Shown: positions 39,611 to 50,170, numbered from the stretch's first letter. The stretch: DNA of 64,000 nt from Tridacna crocea (GCA_943736015.1 OX031065.1:47408992-47472991); one strand, 5' to 3'. The notes: generated from the sequence alone by a model not told the origin. Numbers and translations: made by a program.

Positions 39611-39834
39611 CAACTCTTTACCACACAATCCCAACTTTTAACGCTCTTCAGAAAATAAAAAAGGCCTTTAAAACATTGTAGGAAAAGGAGAAAATGCTGG
39701 TAGCCAGCATTTTCTCCTTTTCCAACAAAGTTTTCCACCCTTCCCAGCACCAATTTCAATTTTTGAGTCACATTTCTTTTGTCGTGTACAGCTTTCAACA
39801 TGAAGAAGTCTAGAATTTTGTTGTTTGCTATAGA
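39611..39834 (-). mobile_element. TH-A copy, near full length
   Basis: CAACTCTTTACCACAC; core GTAGGAAAAGG / CCTTTTCCAAC; altered right end (TGTTTGCTATAGAG). Confidence 0.8.
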
Positions 39835-39837
39835 GCC

Positions 39838-40078
39838 AAAAGAGACGGCTTTTGAAAACATTGTGATGAAAGGAGAAAATGCTGCTAACCAGCATTTTCT
39901 CCTTTTCCCAGAATGTTTTCTGCTCTATCAAAGAAAAATTAAGTAATTTTTACCATCTTTAATTTGTCGTCTGCAACTACTTTCACATGGGACCCAATCA
40001 CAAACAGAAATCATCATATATGAAGTAGGTTTGTCTTCTGCAAATGCTTTCAATCTGATTGAGACTAAAATTTTGAAA
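39838..40078 (-). mobile_element. TH-A copy, degenerate, with extra internal segment
   Basis: Starts in mid-arm (GACGGCTTTTGAAAACATTG). The core is GATGAAAGG / CCTTTTCCCAG. Two right-arm blocks (GTCGTCTGCAACTAC and CTTCTGCAAATGCTTTC) suggest a composite of two copies. Confidence 0.65.
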
Positions 40079-40111
40079 CTGTAAAAGTGTAAACCCTGAA
40101 ATACATTTTCC

Positions 40112-40216
40112 CAAAATCCTTGTTAAAAAGGCACATGAAAACATTGTAGAAAAGGAGAAAATACTTATGTCCAGCATTTTCTCTTTTTCCCGCAACATTT
40201 TCTACCCTTGTATGGA
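40112..40216 (-). mobile_element. TH-A core fragment
   Basis: AAAAAGGCACATGAAAACATTG, a diverged core, and TTTTCTACCCTTG; no termini. Confidence 0.6.
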
Positions 40217-40227
40217 GACGCCCTTAC

Positions 40228-40457
40228 TTAACCCGTTACCACACAGTCCCTACTTTTGACGCCCCTGAAAAAGAACACTTTTAGAAAACATTGTGGGAAA
40301 TGGAGAAAATGCTAGTAACCAGCATTTTCTCCTTTTCCTTCAATATTTTCTACTCTTCACAAAACAAATTCCAAATTTTCAGTCACTTTTATTTTGGTGT
40401 CTGCAAATGCTTTCGATTTGGACAAGCTTAAAATTTTGTCGTTTGGTAATGAGTCAA
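40228..40457 (-). mobile_element. TH-A copy, full length
   Basis: TTAACCCGTTACCACAC to TTTGGTAATGAGTCAA (right TTAA mutated). Confidence 0.88.
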
Positions 40458-40464
40458 GCCACAA

Positions 40465-40702
40465 TTAACTCTTCATGAAACAACAAAATTTTAGACTTGT
40501 TCAAATTGAAAGCATTTAATTTTGCAGACAACAAAAGAAGTGTGACTAAAAAGAGGAAAATTAGTTTGGGAAGAGTTGATGATATTGTGAGGAAAAAGGA
40601 AAATGCAAGTTACCAGCATTTTCTCTTTCTTCCACAGTGTTTTAAAAATCTTTCTCTCCCAGGGCTGTCAATAGTTGGGATTACCATGGTGTTAAGGGTT
40701 AG
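40465..40702 (+). mobile_element. TH-A copy, diverged
   Basis: TTAACTCTTCATGAAAC; duplicated CATTTAATTTTGCAG in the left arm; decayed core (AAATGCAAGTTACCAGC); end GGTGTTAAGGGTTAG. Confidence 0.75.
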
Positions 40703-40731
40703 AAGCAATATTTTCTTTACGCCCTTTGGTG

Positions 40732-40946
40732 CACCATGAATGCCGACTTTGAATGACCCACGGAAACCGCCTGAAAGCATTGTAGGAAAAGGAGAAAATG
40801 CTGGTAAACAGTGATTATTCCTTTTCTCTCCATGTCTTCTACTCTATCAAAGAAAGCTGCACCATTTGAGCCACATTGAAATTGTCATCTGCAAATGCTT
40901 TCAATTTGGACCAGGCTAACCTTTTGTCATTCTTGTAATGGCTTAA
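40732..40946 (-). mobile_element. TH-A copy, diverged
   Basis: GCACCATGAATGCCGAC at left; core GTAGGAAAAGG with a decayed right arm; right arm GTCATCTGCAAATGCTTTC; end TCTTGTAATGGCTTAA shared with the next copy. Confidence 0.75.
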
Positions 40947-41171
40947 GTCTTTACCACACAATCCAGACTTTTAACGACCCTGAGAAAGAAGCCTTTTGAA
41001 AACATTGTGGGAAAAAGAGAAAATGCTGGTAACCAGCATTTTCTCCTTTTACCACTATGTTTTCTATCCTTCCCAAACCGGATTTCAATTTTTCAGTCAC
41101 AATTATTTTGTCGTCTGCAAATGCTTACAATTTGGACAAGTCCAAAATTTTGTCATTTGGTAAAGGGTTAA
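40943..41171 (-). mobile_element. TH-A copy, full length
   Basis: 229 bp, TTAAGTCTTTACCACAC to TTTGGTAAAGGGTTAA. Core with minor changes (GGGAAAAAGAG). Confidence 0.92.
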
Positions 41172-41199
41172 ATAGGAAAAATTTCAAAATTCTGCTGTA

Positions 41200-41525
41200 T
41201 TGACTGATAAATGTTAAGCACAGTTTTCAACTTTATCTCAGTTACTAGTATATCATGGTGCCAAGTTCACCTATCGATGCTTTCGGGGAGTCTCTTTTAC
41301 CAGTACTATGGAACAATATTCTTTCCTAGCCACTGGCTACTTTCCCATGTTACTGTCATTGGTTGAAACAAGAGATGGGTGAGAGAGGAATCAATCCTAT
41401 CACAGTGACTATCATCAATCCACAGAAAGAAATTTGTAGAGCTGAGGTTCGAACCTGCTACCCCTTGTTTTCAAGTCCTGTACGCTACCGACTGAGCCAT
41501 TCAGGGCTCAGCTTTGCTGTATTGT
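41200..41525 (-). repeat. SINE S3, minus strand
   Basis: On the minus strand the tRNA-like head reads AATGGCTCAGTCGGTAGCGT (A box) and GGTTCGAACCTC (B box), followed by a body with TGATAGTCACTGTGATAGG and GGTGCACC-like tail next to AACTGAGATAAAGTTGAAAA. It shares its body with 46225 and 56565. It is not a tRNA gene: there is no acceptor-stem pairing and a long non-tRNA body. Confidence 0.65.
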
Positions 41526-41608
41526 AAAGGGTAAATGTTCTCGAAGGAGTTCAGCACTGAAAATAATCACCGACAAGTCAGATAGTCCATCAACACAAAG
41601 CATGAAGT

Positions 41609-41838
41609 TTAACCCATTACCACACAATCCCTACTTTTGACGCCCCTGAGAAATAAGCCTTTAGAAAACATTGTGAGAAAAGGAGAAAATGCTGGTAACC
41701 AGCATTTTCTCCTTTTCCCACAATGTTTTCTACCCTTCAAAAAAACAAATTTTAAATTTTCAGTCACTTTTATTTTGTTGTCTGCAAATGCTTTCAATTT
41801 GGACAGGTATAAAATATTGTCGTTTGGTAATGGGTTAA
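41609..41838 (-). mobile_element. TH-A copy, full length
   Basis: 230 bp, TTAACCCATTACCACAC to TTTGGTAATGGGTTAA. Confidence 0.93.
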
Positions 41839-41914
41839 GATTGGGCAGACAGACTAATGGACATATTGTAAGCATCAGGAAATCTAAGGGGAATACTTTT
41901 CCCATGTAAGGATA

Positions 41915-42146
41915 TTAACCCTTTACCCCATAAGGCATTTCTATGGTATCTCTAATTGACCCTAAATAACAGCAAGGATGAAGCCGTTTCTTTATATGTG
42001 TATATGACATCTTTTGATAGCATAGAAAACATTGTGACAAAAGGTAAAATTGCTCATCACGAGCAATTTCACTTTTTGCCACAATGTTTTCCAAAGACTC
42101 CTACATGCAATGTGTAGAAATGAGTATCAATGGAGTAAAGGGTTAA
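41915..42146 (+). mobile_element. TH-B copy, full length
   Basis: 232 bp. The core GCTCATCACGAGC has one mispair. Right TTAA 42143-42146 is shared with a TH-A copy. Confidence 0.9.
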
Positions 42147-42381
42147 CTCTTCACAGAATGACAAAATTTTAGACCAGTCCAAGTTGATTAAGCATTTGCA
42201 GATTACAAAATACTAGGAAACGAGACTGATTTTAAAATCAAAATTTGTTTCAGGAAGGGTAGAAAGCATTGTAGGAAAAGTAGAAAATGCTTGCTACCAG
42301 CGTTTTCTCCTTTTTTTGTCATGTTTTCAAAGGACTTTTCTGTCAATGTCATTAAAAGTCAGATTGCGTGGTAAACTTTAA
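42143..42381 (+). mobile_element. TH-A copy, diverged
   Basis: TTAACTCTTCACAGAATG to GCGTGGTAAACTTTAA. The core is decayed (TGCTTGCTACCAGCG). Confidence 0.8.
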
Positions 42382-42475
42382 TCCTGCTAAACAAATTCGT
42401 ATAGAAATTTCAAGCCAACCCAAGTTTTTCATTTGAACAATTTTATTTGGGGAAAGATATCTCCTAATCGGAAAG

Positions 42476-42540
42476 TGTAGATCCCAGATCAGACTGCATG
42501 TTCTATGCAGTCTGATCTTAATCTACACTGTCTGCAAAAT
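42476..42540. repeat. F hairpin
   Basis: CAGATCAGACTGCATG / TATGCAGTCTGATCTT flanked by GTAGATC and AATCTACAC; an outer stem of GTAGAT...ATCTAC is also visible. Confidence 0.75.
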
Positions 42541-42574
42541 GTCAGTGAGATCTGCTTGACAGCATAAAGGTTAA

Positions 42575-42802
42575 TTAACCCATTACCACACAATCCCTCC
42601 TTTTTTGCCCCTGAGAAAAAAGCCTTTTGAAAACACTATAGGAAAAGGAGAAAATGCTGGTACCCAGCATTTTCTCCTTTTCCCACAGTATTTTCTTCCT
42701 GTCCAAGAACAAATTTCAATTTTTCAATCACCTCTATTTTGTTGTCTGCAAATGCTTTCAATTTGAACCAGTCTAAAATTTTGTCGTTTGGTAATGTGTT
42801 AA
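42575..42802 (-). mobile_element. TH-A copy, full length
   Basis: 228 bp, TTAACCCATTACCACAC to TTTGGTAATGTGTTAA. The outer stem CACTATAGG/CCCACAGTA is partly compensated. Confidence 0.9.
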
Positions 42803-42854
42803 GCTATTGTGACATTATTGTCCTGAAGATCTGAACATCTAAAAATGTAGTCTA

Positions 42855-43226
42855 TTAACCCTTTACCAAATGGCAAAATTTTAGACTGGTCCAAATTGAA
42901 AGCGTTTACAAATGACAAAATGAATGTGACTAAAGAATTAAAATTTATTTTAGGAAGGGAAGAAAACATTTTGGGAAAAGGATAAAAATGCTGGTTATGG
43001 ACCTGGTGGGTGATTATGTAACATTTTTCAAAATGTCAGAAGCAATTAGGTATTGCTTTATCATTTCATTAACCTAATTCTTGAGTTACAATGTCACAAT
43101 CTGAAAAAACTCTGTAGAAAAGCATACAAGTGTGGATTTGTAAAATATCACACAAATAAATAAGCCCAAAATTAATTGTAGCCAGTGTTTTATCCTTTTC
43201 TCACAATGGTCTCAAAAAGTTTTCAA
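42855..43226 (+). mobile_element. TH-A copy interrupted at the palindrome centre
   Basis: The left half runs to ATGCTGGTTA (about 42999). About 180 bp of unrelated sequence (TGGACCTGGTGGGTG...) follow, then GCCAGTGTTTTATCC and the right flank to CAAAAAG. The break is at the loop of the hairpin. Confidence 0.7.
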
Positions 43227-43249
43227 TGTCTGCCTCAGGGCTCAGGTTT

Positions 43250-43553
43250 GTTCAAACTACGAATTAATTTATATGACAAATTTTCAGTCGCTTTATATTG
43301 TCTGCAAAATTTAATACTTGCGATTAGGACAAGCCTGAAATATTGTTGTATGGTATTATGATAATACATGAGAAAGAAGCCTTTAGAAAACATCGTGGAA
43401 AAAGGAGAAAATGTTGGTAACCAGCATTTTCTCCTTTTCCCACAATGTTTTCTATCCTTTTCCCACAATGTTTTCTATCCTTTACAAAACAAATTTCAAA
43501 TTTTCAGTCGCTTTTGTAGATAAATGGACAAGCCTGAAATATTGTTGTCTGGT
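43250..43553 (-). mobile_element. Composite of TH-A fragments with a short tandem repeat
   Basis: First an isolated right end (TTTCAGTCGC ... GTTGTATGGTAT), then a copy lacking its left end from GAGAAAGAAGCC. The piece TCCTTTTCCCACAATGTTTT is doubled with CTA between at 43430-43478. Confidence 0.7.
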
Positions 43554-43641
43554 TGAAATAGCAACATTTTGGCTTTTATGATCAAATTGAAAATTTCATT
43601 TTAGTTACTTTTTATTTTAGTATTTGGCAGGATAGGGGCTA

Positions 43642-43722
43642 AATGTGACTCAAAACAGAAAATTTGTCTTTTAAAATGAGGAAAACATGCAGGAAAAGGA
43701 GAAAATGCTGGTGAACACACAT
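43642..43722 (+). mobile_element. TH-A fragment
   Basis: AATGTGACTCAAAACAG to GGAGAAAATGCTGGTGAAC: left arm plus one palindrome arm only. Confidence 0.5.
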
Positions 43723-43734
43723 TCTTTTTTTGAT

Positions 43735-43870
43735 AAATAAAATTTCAAGCCTCAGCCATGACACACAATTTATCCCAAAAACTTTCCCTGGGCAATGTAA
43801 TTCAGATCCCCAGCCTTTACCACTCAATGTCCAGGAACTGAATACGTAAGATGCCACCATGTCATGACTG
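43735..43870 (-). repeat. SINE-like fragment
   Basis: On the minus strand: GACATTGAGTGGTAAAGGC and GGGGATCTGAATTACATTG, tRNA-head-like, then GCCCAGGGAAAGTTT. The overlapping frame 43639-43902 is not a gene. Interval 43871-44057 has no feature. Confidence 0.4.
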
Positions 43871-44057
43871 TTTCTGTATAACAAATTTTTCAACAATATC
43901 ATTAATGTAGCAATGCATCGCTAGTTATTTATTATTGGCTCCTTTCACAATATTAATATCTATTTATTGCATGTCTTTGCTGCCTTGCAAAATATTGCTG
44001 AAACAAGGTTCAGCCCTAACAGAGCAATAAATTACATGTATGTCATAATTCCTATCA

Positions 44058-44287
44058 TTAATTCATTACCAAAAAACAGTATTTTAATTTTGTTCAAATC
44101 AAAAGCATTTTGCAGACAATAAAATAAAAGTGAGTGAAAATTTGAAATTTGTTTTGTGAAGGGTAGAAAACATTTTGGGAAAAGGAGAAAATGCTGGTTA
44201 CCAGCATTTTCTCCTTTTCCCACAATATTTTCTAAAGGCTTCTTTCTTAGGGTCGTCAAAAGTAAGGATTGTGTGGTAACGGGTTAA
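44058..44287 (+). mobile_element. TH-A copy, full length
   Basis: 230 bp, TTAATTCATTACC to GTGTGGTAACGGGTTAA. Core perfect except ATTTTGGG/CCACAATA. Confidence 0.9.
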
Positions 44288-44518
44288 TCCCATTAATCAA
44301 ACATGTGACCTAAGACTTACAAGCATTCTCTGTTATCAGCTATTAGCTACTGGTATAGGCAGGTTGTGAGTTGTATGTTGAAAGTGACAAAACATCACTT
44401 TTAAAACCGAAGAGAGAAAACAGAATGAAAACTTTCTACATCATTTACTTATGGATCTAGGATATAAGTCAAACACTAACCTCTTCACTCTAGTACACAA
44501 TCCCACATGAAAACAACC
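44288..44518. other. Stretch without recognised gene
   Basis: Unassigned AT-rich sequence between a TH copy and a C element. Confidence 0.4.
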
Positions 44519-45066
44519 TTAAAGGTGGCCCTTCAGATTTTGGGACGAAACTTTTACAGAAATGCAAAACAATCATCCTTATACTCCCAACGCCTTTTAA
44601 TTTTCATTCATAAAACCCCAGTAGTCGAAAAGCATCCGACAACACGAGAAATTAAGATTTACTACAACCGAGGTTGACACCAATGGGAGACATGTTCTAT
44701 TTTTAGATGATCAGTTCGCTCTTTTACATACAGGAATATGCAGACGAAGTTTCAAACATAGCGTCCGAAGAAAACATTATGGAAAATAATTATTACATAT
44801 TTGTTATGTAATGGAATTCAAGCGTTATGAGTCACGTGCCAGTCACTTGACATTCCCAAAATGCTTTATTGATTTTTGGCGCGAAATCTAAAAATAGCTA
44901 AAGAGGCTATGTAGCCTTTTCAGGGAACAACATCGACAAAAATTTTTTCTAGTAATCTTATGAATCTTAATTATTGATAATTTGCGTTATTTTTTCATAT
45001 GAATTTCAGTGATATATATTTTTTTTAATTTGGTGAGATGTAAAAATTCTAAATACCCACCTTTAA
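44519..45066 (+). mobile_element. C element, plus copy
   Basis: 548 bp, TTAAAGGTGGCCCTTCAG to ACCCACCTTTAA. No nested TH. A 50-bp TH-like scrap follows to about 45120. Confidence 0.85.
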
Positions 45067-45188
45067 TTTAGACCAGTCAATTTAGACCAGTTTAATTTTT
45101 TTTGAGTGGTAAATAGTTGACAAACAGTCAAGTGTTAAAAAGACAATGTAAGGAAACCAGCTTTTATGGAAAAAGGTGAAAAAGCTAA

Positions 45189-45499
45189 TTAGTTCTTTAC
45201 CACATAATCCCGACTTTTAACACCTCTGGGAAAGAAGTCTCTTGAAAACATTGTGGAAGAAAGGAGAAAATGCTGGTTAACAGCATTTTCTTCTTTTCCC
45301 ACAATGTTTTCTCCCTTAGTTTAGTTTAAACATATTTATTTAATTGTAATAATTGATTACAAAAGGATGGGACGAAAGCTAACGAAAGCTTATAAAGTCA
45401 AAGAAAAATTGCACCATTTGAGCCACAATGAAATTGTCAACTGCAAATGCTTTCAATTTTGATGAGACTAAAATTTCGTCATATGGTATAAAGAGTTAA
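45189..45499 (-). mobile_element. TH-A copy with an 80-bp insertion
   Basis: TTAGTTCTTTACCACAT, good core with GTGGAAGAAAGG, then about 45320-45400 inserted (TTTAGTTTAAACATATTT...), then right arm AACTGCAAATGCTTTC and ATGGTATAAAGAGTTAA. Confidence 0.8.
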
Positions 45500-45615
45500 C
45501 CTACAAGGTTTTCTACCCACTATGAGACAAATCTAACATTTCTGGCCTGTTATTTTGTCCTCTGCCAACACTTTAAATTTGGACAAGTTTTTATATTTTG
45601 TCATCTAATAAGTGA
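45496..45615 (-). mobile_element. TH-A right-half fragment
   Basis: After a shared TTAA: GGTTTTCTACCCACTATGAG, CCTCTGCCAACACTTTAAAT, ATCTAATAAGTG. Left arm and palindrome are missing. Confidence 0.55.
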
Positions 45616-45618
45616 TAA

Positions 45619-45845
45619 AAGAACTCTTTATCAAACAATGAAATTCAAACACAACTGAAAGCATTTGCAGACCATAAAATTAATGTTATTCAGACACTGA
45701 AATTTACTTTTGGGCAAGTAGAAAACATTGTGGGGAAAAGGTGAAAATGCTGGTTACCAGCATTTTCTCCTTTTCCCCACAATGTTTTCAAAAGCTTTCT
45801 TTCTCAAGGTCGTGAAAACTCAGGATGGTGCGGTTAAGGGTAAAG
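45619..45845 (+). mobile_element. TH-A copy, diverged termini
   Basis: GAACTCTTTATCAAAC to GTGCGGTTAAGGGT. The core has one extra G on the left arm and one extra C on the right (GTGGGGAAAA / TTTTCCCCAC), a compensated insertion. Confidence 0.8.
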
Positions 45846-45957
45846 TCCTAATGGCAATCTCTCTTACCACATAAAATCTCTGATACATACTGTAATAAAT
45901 ATTCAAATGTCAAGTGCGTCTCATATTCTTATGCACTCTTTAGCTAGCAATATATCT

Positions 45958-46186
45958 TTAACCCTTTACTTCATAGATACTCATTTCTACACATTGCTTG
46001 TAGGAGCCTTTGAAAACATTGTGGCAAAAGGTGAAATTGCTCGTGATGAGCAATTTCACCTTTTGTCATAATGTTTTCTATGTTATCAAAAGGTGTCATA
46101 TACACATAAGAAATGGCTTCACCCGTGCTGTTTTTTTTTGGGTCATTTAGCGATACCATAGAATGCCTAATGGGGTAAAGGGTTAA
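45958..46186 (-). mobile_element. TH-B copy, full length
   Basis: 229 bp, TTAACCCTTTACTTCATAG to GGGGTAAAGGGTTAA. The core GCTCGTGATGAGC has one mispair. Confidence 0.9.
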
Positions 46187-46694
46187 GACTTTTCAAAGTT
46201 GAAAACTTCTGCAGAAGACCACAATGATTCATTGATTGATTGCTTGGTAATTAACACCATTTTCAACATTATTTCAGTTATACTGTGGCGGCCAGTGCAC
46301 CTATCCATGCTTTCCTTTACCCGCACTAATGCCTAATGGCACAGTTTTCTTTCCATGCCACTGGCTGCTTTCCCACATAACTATTGTCGAGACAATGGTC
46401 AGCACTAAGATGTAGACTGAGAATCCTGTCGCAATGACTATCATCCATCCTGGAAAAGAAAGTGACCGAGCCAGGAATCGAACCCACGACCTTGATTCTA
46501 ACATCTGAGCTTCCGGGGCTTGAGGAAGACTGAACTGAAAGTGATACAAATGAAGCAGAGTTTATCCACAGGATAGAAAGCATAGTGGGAATAGGAGAAA
46601 ATGCTGGTAACCAGCATTTTCTCCTTTTCCCATTATGTTTTCAGTCTTTTCTCTCAGGATCGTTAAAACTCTGGACTATGTGATAAAGGGTTAA
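46187..46694 (+). mobile_element. TH-A copy split by SINE S3
   Basis: Left scrap 46187-46224 (AAAGTTGAAAACTTCTGCAG) and right part 46571-46694 (GGATAGAAAGCATAGTGGG to TGATAAAGGGTTAA) fit one copy; the SINE lies between. Confidence 0.6.
46225..46565 (-). repeat. SINE S3, minus strand
   Basis: Minus-strand head GGAAGCTCAGATGTTAGAAT and GGGTTCGATTCCTGG boxes, body CATTGCGACAGG, tail GGTGCACTGGCCGCCAC and TAACTGAAATAATGTTG. Its ends fall within a TH element. Confidence 0.65.
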
Positions 46695-46730
46695 ACCTTC
46701 CTACTTAATCATCACCTATTTTCATCATCC

Positions 46731-46840
46731 TCAGGAAGGATACTTTTGAAAACATTCTGGTAAAAGCAGAACATGTCAGTATATATAACCAGCATTTTCT
46801 TCTTCCCTTCCTTTTCCTTTTTGATCCTACCAAAGGTATA
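46731..46840 (-). mobile_element. TH-A core fragment
   Basis: AGGATACTTTTGAAAACATTC and a core expanded at its centre (GTCAGTATATATAACCAGC). Confidence 0.5.
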
Positions 46841-46857
46841 TCCTATTGATGAATGTA

Positions 46858-47235
46858 AATTATTTCATGCTTTGCAGTAGGATATCAAGAAAAATTTTTT
46901 CGATCTTACACTGGTATGACCAGTGAAAATACCGATTTTCATGTTCTTGTTGCCCAGGTTAATTGCAAGTTGCTATGCGGGAGGGGTGCGCCACGGAGAA
47001 TAACTGTACTGGATTTTGATAACGCTCCTTCCAGAAAGGGTTAAAAGCATGAAATAAATAGAATATTTGTTTTTTTAGGTGAAGGATCGAAATTTATTTT
47101 ATCTCGTGAACACCATCGGTAATATTTTCACTTGTGGCTGCACCACTCGTGAAAATATTACCAATGATGTTCACTTGATGAAATAAGTTTCTATCTTTCA
47201 CAGAAAAAAACAAATACCCGGTATTCTCTATTTCT
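46858..47235 (+). mobile_element. D element, second copy
   Basis: TTATTTCATGCTTTGCAG, GAAAATACCGATTTTCATG, GGGAGGGGTGCGCCAC, AAAGCATGAAATAAATAG, then the second hairpin (GTAATATTTTCAC / GTGAAAATATTAC) in the same order as 15985-16460. About 100 bp shorter. Confidence 0.75.
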
Positions 47236-47308
47236 TTGGAATTGGACAAGTCTAATAACAAACCATTAAATTTATGTCATGTCTGAAATGAAAGCATGTG
47301 CAAACATA

Positions 47309-47512
47309 TTAATCCTATACCAAACAATCTCTGGTTTTATGACCCCTGAGATCCATGCCTTTTGAAAAAATTATTGAAAACCAGCATTTTCTCCTTTTCC
47401 CACAGTGTTTTCTACCTGCTAGAAACAAATTTCACTTTTTGAGCTACATTTGTCTCTGCAAGTGCTTTCAGTTTCGACCAGTCTAATTTTTTGTTGTTTG
47501 GTAACAAGTTAA
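47309..47512 (-). mobile_element. TH-A3 copy, left palindrome arm deleted
   Basis: TTAATCCTATACCAAAC to TTTGGTAACAAGTTAA. The core starts only at ATTATTGAAAACCAGC; about 30 bases of the left arm are gone. Confidence 0.8.
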
Positions 47513-47529
47513 AAGCTGGTGCTATTATG

Positions 47530-47685
47530 GAAATTGTCTGTAAAAGTATAGAAAAGTGTAGAAAACCTTGTGGGAAAAGGAGAAAATACTGGATACCAGC
47601 ATTTACTCATTAACCAACAAAATTTTCAAAAAGCTTTTTTACTCAGGATTGCTTTAATTCACTGAATTTTGTGGTGAGGTGGTAA
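47530..47685 (+). mobile_element. TH-A copy, degenerate
   Basis: AAAAGTGTAGAAAACC, core with ATACTGGATACCAGC, end GTGGTGAGGTGGTAAC. No left arm. Confidence 0.6.
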
Positions 47686-47798
47686 CACTAGTCAGCCAGG
47701 CATGAAATTTCCCGACATGCATTTTTTCAAAGCCTAGCCATCAGCCAATTCCTCCTGTTACTACACTGTTATCATGACTTTTCATCTGTTGCACCCTA

Positions 47799-48027
47799 TT
47801 CAACTCTTTACCACACGACAAAATTTTAGACTGGTTCAAATTGAAAGCATTTGCAGACGACAAAATGAAGCTGACTGAAAAAATGAAATTTGTTTTAGGA
47901 AGGGTAGAAAACACTGTGGGAAAAGGAGAAAATGCTGGTTACCAGCATTTTCTCCTTTTCCTACAGTGTTTTCAAAAGGCTTACTTCTCAGGGCGTCAAA
48001 AGTAGGGATTGTGTGGTAATGGGTTAA
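47799..48027 (+). mobile_element. TH-A copy, full length
   Basis: 229 bp; left TTCA for TTAA; right GTGTGGTAATGGGTTAA. The stem has compensated CACTG/CAGTG. Confidence 0.9.
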
Positions 48028-48152
48028 TGTTGAATACAGATTTTTTTACGAGGACATAATTGAAGGTAATGAGGATGTTTTCCATCAAGAAGCAATGGGA
48101 ACAGACTGTTACACTAAAGCCCCCATCACACCAAACTAAATCTTAGAACTTC

Positions 48153-48363
48153 TTAACTCTTTATCACATGACAAAATTTTAGACTGGTTCAAATTGAAAA
48201 CATTTGCAGACGACAAAATAAAGGTGACTGAAAAATTGAAATTTGTTCTAGGAAGGGTAGAAAACACTGCGGGGAAAAGGAGAAAATGCTGGTTCCCACA
48301 GTGTTTTCAAAAGGCTTCTTTCTCGGGGGCGTCAAAAGTAGGGATTGTGTGGTAATGGGTTAA
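48153..48363 (+). mobile_element. TH-A copy, palindrome right arm deleted
   Basis: TTAACTCTTTATCACAT to GTGTGGTAATGGGTTAA. The core jumps from ATGCTGGTT to CCCACAGTG, removing about 20 bases of the right arm. Confidence 0.88.
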
Positions 48364-48562
48364 CTCTTTAACCACACGATAAAATCTTAAACTTGTCCAG
48401 ACTCAAAGACAATATAAACGTGCCTCAAATAATGAAATTTGCCTTTGATAGGATAGAAAACAATGTGGGAAATGGTAACCAGCATTTTCTTCTTTTCCCA
48501 CAATGTTTTCAAAAGGTTTCTTTCCCGGGGGTGTCAAAACTAAGGATTGTGTGGTATGGGGT
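48360..48562 (+). mobile_element. TH-A copy, palindrome left arm deleted
   Basis: It shares the left TTAA. AATGTGGGAAATGGTAACC shows loss on the left arm this time. Right end GTGTGGTATGGGGTTTA. Confidence 0.82.
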
Positions 48563-48662
48563 TTACCCCATCCTGACATTATCGGAAAATAGGTTGCTGC
48601 CAGGGTAGAATGTGTAAGTTTGGCCTAATAATGCCTGAAGCCCCTGTCTCAACAAACCAGAG

Positions 48663-48858
48663 CCCGTATTCACCAACCATTCTTGAGAATATTCTTAGTT
48701 TTATTCTCCTAGATTTTCTACGTTTGTAAGTAACACAATTTCTGATTGGCTAAACCATTCGGTTTAGCCAATCAGAAGTTGTGTTGCTTACAAATGTAGA
48801 AAATTCTGGAGAATAGGACAAAGAACGTTCTTAAGAATGGTTGGTGAATACGGGTCCT
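48663..48858. mobile_element. I element, palindrome about 195 bp
   Basis: CCCGTATTCACCAACCATTC mirrored by GAATGGTTGGTGAATACGGG; the centre is TGGCTAAACC / GGTTTAGCCA. Nearly the whole element is stem. A sister copy is at 63655-63840. Confidence 0.85.
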
Positions 48859-49471
48859 AGAAAAAACTTACCCTAGTCAACAAAATCGTATAAAGGGCCG
48901 TGGTTGGGATAGGATGTGTAATTTCGGTTGGTAAAATGTTAATAATGCACCGCCAATCAGTGCCCCTCAGCACTGCATCTCTAACAGGATAGACGTACTA
49001 CACTTCCTTGTGTAGTATTTCCATACCGACAATTTTCCATCCTTTGACCGCATTTACATTGTCGTTTGCTAATGCTTTCAATATGGACACATCGTACGTT
49101 GGTGTTTGGTACATTTCTGTTTATCGTACATCAGAAGAATGTTCTTTATGGTTCTCATGCGTTGCACTTCCATTTTATTCGGTACAAGCCCGTTATTTGT
49201 ATGGCAATATCCGTTTTTAGACCATTTATTATCCAGAACATATCCGGTAAATGTGCGTTTTTTCCGTTACTCGTACTGTTGTTGTGTGGCTTCTTCGCTC
49301 CACACACCGATTGCGTGAACCTCGAGTGGCTGACATGAACTTTTGCATGTTTTTGTCCCCCTTTTCCCCTGTTACATATCCGTAAGCCGGTCTGACCAAG
49401 CCTTCAATCACATTTGTTTCAATGAATGCAAATGCTCTCAATTTGGAATAGTCCAAAATTTTGCTGTTTGG
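48859..49471. other. Stretch with TH scraps and a possible small ORF
   Basis: 49033-49110 and 49404-49474 are right ends of TH-A minus copies. Between them, an ATG at 49201 opens 45 codons with a hydrophobic run (PLLVLLLCGFF) like a signal peptide; a minus-strand frame overlaps it. CpG is somewhat higher here. I cannot support an exon. Confidence 0.35.
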
Positions 49472-49699
49472 TTAACCCTTTCCCAAACAAGAAACTCTTG
49501 GACCAGACCAATTTGAAAGCATTTGCAGTCGACAATTCAACTCTTGCTGAATAGATGATTTCTGTCTATGATAGGGTAGAAAACATTGTGGGAAAAGGAG
49601 AAAATGCTGGTTACCAGCATTTTCTCCTTTTCCCACAATGTTTTCAAAAGGCTACTATTCCAGACCCGTAAAAACCAGGGATTGTTGGGAAAGGGTTAA
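49472..49699 (+). mobile_element. TH-A3 copy, full length
   Basis: 228 bp, TTAACCCTTTCCCAAAC to TTGGGAAAGGGTTAA; perfect core. The left TTAA is shared with an older right-end fragment. Confidence 0.93.
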
Positions 49700-50170
49700 G
49701 AGTTTGGTCTATATTTCTAGTCAAAAGGACAAACATAAATATTGGATATTTCAAGATTGTTTGGTCTAGCTAAGAGAAAGTTGGAGGAAGCAGATTAAGG
49801 ATCAGATAGTATACATTCTAATCATAAATAACATGCAGTCCGATCTTGATTTGCACTATTTGTGAAAGGATCTGATAATTGGCAAAAAAAAAAGCAAAAA
49901 GCAAAATACAGGTACACAAAAATATGATACCTTAATTGTAAATAAACCAGTTAATCTACAAAAATTAACAAAATTCAGAATTCCAGTAACCCTAAAATCC
50001 ATATTATAAACAAAACAAGATGATTTCGTAGATCTATTTTTAGCATCTCTGTTGGTCATGCGTAGAAATTCTATCCAAGTTGTACACTCATTTTACCTAT
50101 CTTACAACAGAATGGAAAACTACTTTCGCAAAAAAAACCTGATACAGGGTAATTTTGGATTTTTCCACTC
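49700..50170. other. Stretch without recognised gene
   Basis: Half of an F hairpin is at about 49832-49866 (ATGCAGTCCGATCTTGAT). The remainder is AT-rich and unassigned; frames here are not convincing. Confidence 0.4.

Noticed and set aside
41450-41510. tRNA gene on the minus strand from TGGCTCAGTCGGTAG and GGTTCGAACCTC
   Set aside because: Acceptor stem pairing is missing and the adjoining body is shared with other SINE S3 copies.
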